A stretch of DNA of 6,445 nt, from NCBI GenBank assembly GCA_937900695.1, contig CALCFD010000049.1, forward strand, positions 1-6,445. The letters are read 5' to 3'. The notes beneath the pieces were generated by a model, which was not told the origin of the DNA, did not search any database, and worked only from the letters and a program-made list of their open reading frames with translations. The stretch's first letter is position 1, and every line of letters begins with the position of its first letter. Of the stretch, positions 5,710 through 6,445 are shown in pieces. The DNA comes from an uncultured Eubacterium sp. Its GTDB lineage: Bacteria > Bacillota > Clostridia > Peptostreptococcales > Anaerovoracaceae. The translations under genes and the position numbers were made by a program.

Positions 5710-6249
5710 TTACTGATATCTTTTTAAGCATTTAACCGGAACACTCTCTACTAACCACACACCATTTACAGATAGATAAAATTTATAGCCATCTAAAATC
5801 ATTTTTTCCGTCTCCACAGTATAAATCGCAGGTTTTCCGTGCCTGCTGCCCACGCTCATAGCTGTCTTTTCGTCCTTAGACAAGTGAACATACAGCCTAG
5901 TTTTTGGTGTCAAGCCAATTTCATCTATAGCCTTGGTGTATTTTTCGCCAGTGCCATGATACAAGATTTTAGGCGGAATGGCTTCTTTTAGCTCCACATC
6001 TACCTTTACAGAATACCCTTGGTTTGCTCTTATAAGTGTTTTCTCTTCGTTAAAAGAGTATCTCCCCTTACTATCTTCACGTACTATTTCTTCTAAATCT
6101 TCCATAGAAAAGTCATTGTTAACTTGAAGGCCTTTAATCAACTCTTCAACATTAGCCCAGCCATGTTCGTCTAATTTGATTCCAATCTCTTCCGGCTTAT
6201 GCCTCAATATTAATGCTATATACTTGCTAATTTTATTGTTCTTACTCAT
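5710..6249 (-). CDS. kptA: RNA 2'-phosphotransferase (KptA/Tpt1 family)
   Basis: Family role: moves an internal RNA 2'-phosphate to NAD+, giving ADP-ribose 1''-2''-cyclic phosphate and nicotinamide. In fungi this finishes tRNA splicing; in bacteria, which lack that pathway, the natural substrate is unknown. At 179 residues it has the normal size. Conserved parts are SKYIALILRHKP with the Arg16-His17 pair, the winged-helix-like N-terminal lobe (HGWANVEELI), GRYSF (Arg63), IRANQG (Arg74), LYHGT (His98), RLYVHLS (Arg118), SVGSRHGKPAIY (Arg136), and the closing FYLSVNGVWLVESVP. The usual RANQGHS reads RANQGYS (Tyr79 for His), a noticeable change in a family motif, although the remaining conserved Arg/His residues are kept. 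AGGTG lies about 8 bases before the ATG, and an extended -10 promoter lies at 6279-6306. It is monocistronic, ending at the palindromic terminator at 5651-5683. Confidence 0.96.
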   Translation of the reverse strand: MSKNNKISKYIALILRHKPEEIGIKLDEHGWANVEELIKGLQVNNDFSMEDLEEIVREDSKGRYSFNEEKTLIRANQGYSVKVDVELKEAIPPKILYHGTGEKYTKAIDEIGLTPKTRLYVHLSKDEKTAMSVGSRHGKPAIYTVETEKMILDGYKFYLSVNGVWLVESVPVKCLKRYQ

Positions 6250-6278
6250 AAGTACACCTGCTTTTTTAAGTTTTTATC

Positions 6279-6306
6279 ATTATACCATAAATAAATCCTT
6301 AGTTAA
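6279..6306 (-). promoter_or_regulatory. Promoter of kptA (extended -10)
   Basis: On the minus strand TATAAT (6284-6279) is perfect and preceded by TGG, the extended -10 signature. TTAACT (6306-6301) lies 16 bp upstream with a 4/6 match to the -35 consensus. The predicted leader is about 20-25 bases. Confidence 0.75.
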
Positions 6307-6321
6307 TATATTCTTTAAAAT

Positions 6322-6362
6322 ACAAATAAAAATAGCAGGTTGTCTAATAGACTACCTGCTAT
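6322..6362 (-). terminator. Terminator of the gene entering from the right
   Basis: ATAGCAGGT (6332-6340) pairs with ACCTGCTAT (6354-6362), continued by GTCT/AGAC after one T-T mismatch around a 3-base loop. On the minus strand the stem is followed by TTTTTATTTG. It lies 20 bases after the stop at 6383 and separates that gene from the kptA promoter. Confidence 0.85.
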
Positions 6363-6382
6363 ATAAAGTTTTTTAACAAATT

Positions 6383-6445
6383 CTATTCAAACTCTACAAA
6401 GACTAACGCTTTTTGTTTAGGAATTATTCTCTGTAATGTTTCTCG
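6383..6445 (-). CDS. C-terminal end of a gene cut by the window edge
   Basis: The minus strand reads 20 codons (RETLQRIIPKQKALVFVEFE) followed by TAG, and a strong terminator comes 20 bases later, which supports a real gene end. The fragment is too short to identify the family. Confidence 0.6.
   Translation of the reverse strand, partial: RETLQRIIPKQKALVFVEFE

Noticed and set aside
6176..6376. Plus-strand open frame of 66 codons
   Set aside because: It overlaps the kptA start, its promoter and the right-hand terminator, all of which explain the region better.

Overview
The base composition (A+T-rich), strong AGGAGG/GGGGGG-type ribosome sites, classical sigma-A promoters and the protein families suggest a low-G+C Gram-positive bacterium (Bacillota, most likely a Clostridia-class anaerobe). 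No RNA genes, CRISPR array, insertion sequence or integrase is visible. The order and the many truncated genes look like an accessory or decaying chromosomal stretch.

Left third (1-2450, all on the minus strand) is a run of damaged genes. From upstream to downstream they are: a TOTE-type archaeo-eukaryotic primase/helicase gene (2317-1252) that has lost its whole helicase core, carries an in-frame amber codon and two apparent one-base homopolymer losses; a four-TM membrane protein (1265-741) with only a TTG start that overlaps the end of the first gene; and a calcineurin-like metallophosphoesterase (750-42) that has no start codon and has lost its catalytic middle. The same kind of damage, internal deletion plus missing single bases in A/T runs, recurs in all of them.

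Middle (2448-5109) holds intact genes with readable control signals. A plus-strand gene (2528-3346) for a four-TM protein with a long acidic, proline-rich tail has its own promoter and ends at a bidirectional terminator. On the other side of that terminator a 67-residue two-TM protein (3607-3404) has its own promoter and a very strong Shine-Dalgarno. Upstream of it lies a complete MATE-family multidrug efflux pump (5047-3716), whose promoter has the 19-bp spacer and central palindrome typical of MerR-family activators; no MerR gene is in the window.

Right third (5130-6445): two divergent gene remnants meet head to head at about 5276-5280, each lacking its 5' part. They are followed by a perfect 30-bp palindrome (terminator), an intact RNA 2'-phosphotransferase gene (kptA/tpt1 family, 6249-5710) with an extended -10 promoter, a terminator, and the last 20 codons of a gene entering from the right edge.

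The genes do not form one pathway. The best-supported functions are drug/cation efflux (MATE) and RNA 2'-phosphate removal (KptA). The most notable relic is the TOTE primase, from a family linked to biological-conflict systems. I do not see a convincing intact new system; the strongest signals are the pattern of deletion, the MerR-type operator and the orphan membrane/tail protein.
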